From: Coriobacteriia bacterium
Lineage (GTDB): Bacteria > Actinomycetota > Coriobacteriia > Anaerosomatales > PALSA-660
Assembly: GCA_025361505.1 (NCBI GenBank)
Contig: JANYKZ010000041.1
Span: forward strand, 1-33,370
Direction: 5' to 3'
Length of the DNA stretch: 33,370 nucleotides
The notes beneath the pieces were generated by a model that searched no databases, had not been told where the DNA came from, and saw only the letters and a program-made list of their open reading frames with translations. Below, piece by piece: positions 31,422 to 33,370 of the stretch. Every line of letters begins with the position of its first letter. Within the stretch, counting starts at the first letter, position 1. The translations under genes were made by a program, and so were the position numbers.

Positions 31422-31793
31422 CTACTTGGCTGTGTCGTCGTACTGCATGATGCCGAAGACGATCCCGGCCGGATCGGCGATGTAGGTCAGCCACCCCGAA
31501 CCGGGAACCGCTCTCTTGGGCACAGCGATGGTTCCACCGGCGGCGAGCGCCTTCGCCGTGAACGCGTCGTTGTCATCCACGGAGATGGTGTTGATGACCT
31601 TCTGCGTCATGCCTTCCATGGGCGGAAGACCGATCGCGCCGTCGATGCCGGGCTCGCTCTTGTCCCCGGTCATCACGAGCCAGTACGGCATGTCTCCCCA
31701 CTTCTGGGACTCCCAGCCGAACGCATCTTTGTAGAATGCCAGGTCCTTCTCGGCGTCCTCGGTGAAGTACTCGAACCACGTGATCCGCGCCAT
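31422..31793 (-). CDS. VOC (glyoxalase/bleomycin-resistance fold) family protein
   Basis: A 123-aa protein with the paired beta-alpha-beta-beta-beta modules of the VOC superfamily: ITWFEYFTEDAEKDLAFYKDAFGWE (first module) and INTISVDDNDAFTAKALAAGG...WLTYIADPAGIVFGIMQY (second). Metal ligands are incomplete, as in many stand-alone VOC proteins, so the activity is not predictable. ATG at 31793 follows AAAGGGG. A weak -10-like TACATT lies at 31839-31844 on the minus strand. The longer frame running through the tRNA is spurious. Confidence 0.88.
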   Translation of the reverse strand: MARITWFEYFTEDAEKDLAFYKDAFGWESQKWGDMPYWLVMTGDKSEPGIDGAIGLPPMEGMTQKVINTISVDDNDAFTAKALAAGGTIAVPKRAVPGSGWLTYIADPAGIVFGIMQYDDTAK

Positions 31794-31911
31794 GGCGACC
31801 CCTTTCAGAGATCCTGCGTCCGATGAGCATGCCACGTGAATGTACCCACTCAGACCACCGCGACTGCCATGCCCGTGCGAAGACCGGTGCGTCGACGTGC
31901 GAAGGAACGCA

Positions 31912-31935
31912 GCAGGGCACCCGAAGGTGCCCTGC
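31912..31935 (-). terminator. Terminator hairpin of tRNA-Pro, UUCG tetraloop
   Basis: GCAGGGCACC at 31912-31921 pairs perfectly with GGTGCCCTGC at 31926-31935. On the minus strand the loop is TTCG closed by C-G, an especially stable tetraloop, and the sequence after it is moderately T-rich. It lies 10 bases past the tRNA CCA end. Confidence 0.8.
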
Positions 31936-31945
31936 GGACGTGCGA

Positions 31946-32022
<77 letters not shown>

Positions 32023-32070
32023 AAATGCCGACGCGCGGGTCCGGGGAAGATGACCGCTCGGCAGGCGGTA

Positions 32071-32099
32071 ATAGTACGACGAGCGGGTGCTCGGGGCAA
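32071..32099 (-). promoter_or_regulatory. Sigma-70-type promoter of tRNA-Pro
   Basis: On the minus strand TTGCCC (32094-32099) and TACTAT (32071-32076) are separated by 17 bases, close to TTGACA/TATAAT. The -10 box is about 48 bases from the mature tRNA 5' end. It is the clearest -35/-10 pair noticed in the window. Confidence 0.65.
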
Positions 32100-32126
32100 G
32101 CGCGGGAACACGCCACCTTCGTGGAT

Positions 32127-32501
32127 CTACGCTTTCCTGAGCTTCTCGACCGGTCCGCCCGTGACGCCGCCGCGGTACTGGACGACGAAGATGTCCTCGA
32201 TCGTGACCATCCCGTCCCCCACCATGGCCCTGAACATCTCCGACAGCGCGATGACGCGGCTCTCGCAATCGATGACCTGTACGACGACCGGAAGGTCGGA
32301 GCTCATGCGGAGGTTGTGGGCGGCATGGATACGGCTGGTCGCGCCGAAGCCCTGGACCCCGCGCAGTACGGTCGCCCCGGCGCACCCCGCCGTGCGGGCA
32401 GCCTCGACCAGCGCCGTGTAGAGCGGCCTGCCGTCCTCGTACTCGTCCTTCTCGCCTATATAGGCGGACAACTTCTTCGCCGGGCCTTCGAGCGTCTTCA
32501 T
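32127..32501 (-). CDS. DUF190 family (PII-like) protein
   Basis: A 124-aa small protein of the DUF190 family, which adopts a PII-like ferredoxin fold. Conserved blocks are AYIGEKDEYEDGRPLYTALVEAAR, GATVLRGVQGFG, LSSDLPVVVQVID-like (here MSSDLPVVVQVID), and VTIEDI. These proteins often sit beside crcB fluoride channels, but none is here. ATG at 32501 overlaps the coaBC TGA (ATGA) and has GGAAGGA upstream. It probably binds a nucleotide or other small ligand as a trimer; function unknown. It is the last gene of the coaBC transcript before the tRNA. Confidence 0.88.
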   Translation of the reverse strand: MKTLEGPAKKLSAYIGEKDEYEDGRPLYTALVEAARTAGCAGATVLRGVQGFGATSRIHAAHNLRMSSDLPVVVQVIDCESRVIALSEMFRAMVGDGMVTIEDIFVVQYRGGVTGGPVEKLRKA

Positions 32502-33251
32502 CGCGATTCCTTCCGTAGTGCCTCCACCCGGTCCAGCACGGCTCGGGCGACGGCACGCTTGTCCATGAGCGGCAGCTCGAGAGCCGCGGCCTCGTCTATG
32601 AGGATGACCCGGTTCGTCGGGACGTCGAATCCGGCACCCGGCGCCGTGATGTCGTTGGCCACGATCAGATCGAGGTTCTTCGAGGCCAGTTTGGCGCGGG
32701 CCGATTCGACCGGGTCCCCCGCCTCGGCGGCGAAGCCGACCAGCACACGCGGACCCTTGCGGGCACCCAGCGACGCCAGGATGTCGAAGGTCCCCTCGAG
32801 CGGGATCGACTCCGGAGCGTCGGCTTTGCGGATCTTGCCTTCCACCGGCGCCGCGGGACGCAGGTCCGCGACGGCCGCGGCGGCTATGACCAGATCGGCC
32901 TCGTCGAACGCGGCATCGACCGCAGCGAGCATCTCCGCCGCGGTCTCGACGCGCACGGTCCGCACGCCGAACGGGTCAGCGAGCGCGGTCGGGCCGCTCA
33001 CGAGCGTCACGTCGGCGCCACGGCGCGCGGCCTCCTCGGCGATCGCGTAGCCCTGACGCCCGCTCGAACGGTTGCCGATGAACCGCACCGCGTCGATGGG
33101 CTCGCGCGTCGGGCCGGCGGTCACGAGCACGTGAACGCCCGCCAGCGAGCGCGTGCGGAGCGCCTCGCGCTCCACGGCATCCGCTATCGCGCCGACCTCG
33201 GCCAGGCGTCCCTCGCCGACATCGCCGCAGGCCAGCTTCCCGGTCCCGGGC
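32498..33251 (-). CDS. coaBC: Bifunctional phosphopantothenoylcysteine decarboxylase/synthetase, 3' part (5' end missing)
   Basis: The complete CoaB (synthetase) domain and the end of the CoaC domain are present. CoaB uses CTP to join 4'-phosphopantothenate and cysteine in coenzyme A synthesis. Visible motifs are VEPGTGKLACGDVGEGRLAE (CoaC/linker), LVTAGPTREPIDAVRFIGN and SSGRQGYAIAEEA, AAAVADLRP, GKIRKAD, VGFAAE, and NRVILIDE near the end. An in-frame GTG at 33175 is internal, not the start. Upstream of about 33251 the sequence becomes an inverted copy of this gene's own 3' end, and the frame meets a TAG at 33364, so the CoaC part is absent from the window. It overlaps the DUF190 gene by four bases. 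Confidence 0.9.
32510..32628. repeat. Inverted repeat, left arm (coaBC 3' end)
   Basis: This 119-bp arm covers the last codons of coaBC. Its reverse complement recurs at 33252-33370 with a single mismatch (32610 versus 33270) and the first 100 bases identical. The arms are separated by 623 bp. Confidence 0.9.
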
Positions 33252-33370
33252 TCGACGTCCCGACGAACCTGGTCATCCTCATAGACGAGGCCGCGGCTCT
33301 CGAGCTGCCGCTCATGGACAAGCGTGCCGTCGCCCGAGCCGTGCTGGACCGGGTGGAGGCACTACGGAAG
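33252..33370. repeat. Inverted repeat, right arm, running to the window edge
   Basis: Read on the plus strand this arm encodes the coaBC C-terminus (DVPTNLVILIDEAAAL through RVEALRK), the mirror image of 32510-32628. It replaces the CoaC-coding sequence expected here. Its abrupt start within coaBC and its extension to the last base suggest a contig-end chimera rather than a true duplication. Confidence 0.85.

Overview
The window is high-GC bacterial DNA, most likely from an anaerobic member of the Actinomycetota (possibly Coriobacteriia or a neighbouring deep-branching class). The phylum call rests on an FHA protein (GarA type) and a MerR regulator (FtsR/Rv1828 type) encoded beside a glycine cleavage cluster, on an RsiG-like protein, and on a RipA-type Cys-His-Glu NlpC/P60 hydrolase. 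The anaerobic call rests on a ferredoxin-type indolepyruvate oxidoreductase. The class is an inference. No phage, insertion sequence, CRISPR array or toxin-antitoxin locus was seen.

Layout. A uracil permease gene (68-1402, +) faces a long run of minus-strand genes across a 383-bp intergenic region. That region carries several hairpins and an AT-rich 28-bp sequence with the organisation of a chromosomal dif site (1686-1713). The gene orientations fit a replication terminus: plus on the left, and almost all minus for the next 31 kb. The first minus cluster is iorA-iorB-ACT protein-paaK-SH3b protein-small protein (6681 down to 1786), an aryl-pyruvate/aryl-acetyl-CoA module. Upstream is a tight operon (12451 down to 8098): RsiG-like protein, 86-aa protein, FHA protein, FtsR-like regulator, nuclease-fold protein, hpt, potassium-channel protein and apt, followed by an NlpC/P60 hydrolase. 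Then comes a complete glycine cleavage set with its own lipoate ligase (gcvT-gcvH-gcvPA-gcvPB-lplA, 17743 down to 12562) and a D,D-carboxypeptidase.

A divergent plus-strand gene at 19269 encodes a membrane protein with a degenerate GGDEF domain. Next on the minus strand are a second paaK-ACT pair, a VanW-family protein, a CDP-alcohol phosphatidyltransferase, CorA, and a COG2509-type flavoprotein. A plus-strand ABC-F ATPase converges with a D-cysteine-desulfhydrase-like gene. The right end holds a lipoprotein, a VOC protein, a tRNA-Pro(GGG) with recognisable promoter and terminator, a DUF190 protein and the 3' part of coaBC. The last 119 bp are an inverted copy of the coaBC 3' end, so the right edge may be an assembly chimera.

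How the genes fit together. The ior/paaK/ACT genes probably interconvert aromatic 2-oxoacids, acyl-CoAs and acids for fermentation or amino-acid recycling. The gcv genes plus lplA form a self-contained glycine-oxidation unit next to a GarA-like protein, whose relatives control central nitrogen/2-oxoglutarate flux. The RsiG-like protein and the degenerate GGDEF protein point to cyclic-di-GMP-linked regulation, the most interesting possibility here. Start codons were chosen from ribosome-binding sites and overlaps; GTG is frequent and TTG occurs.
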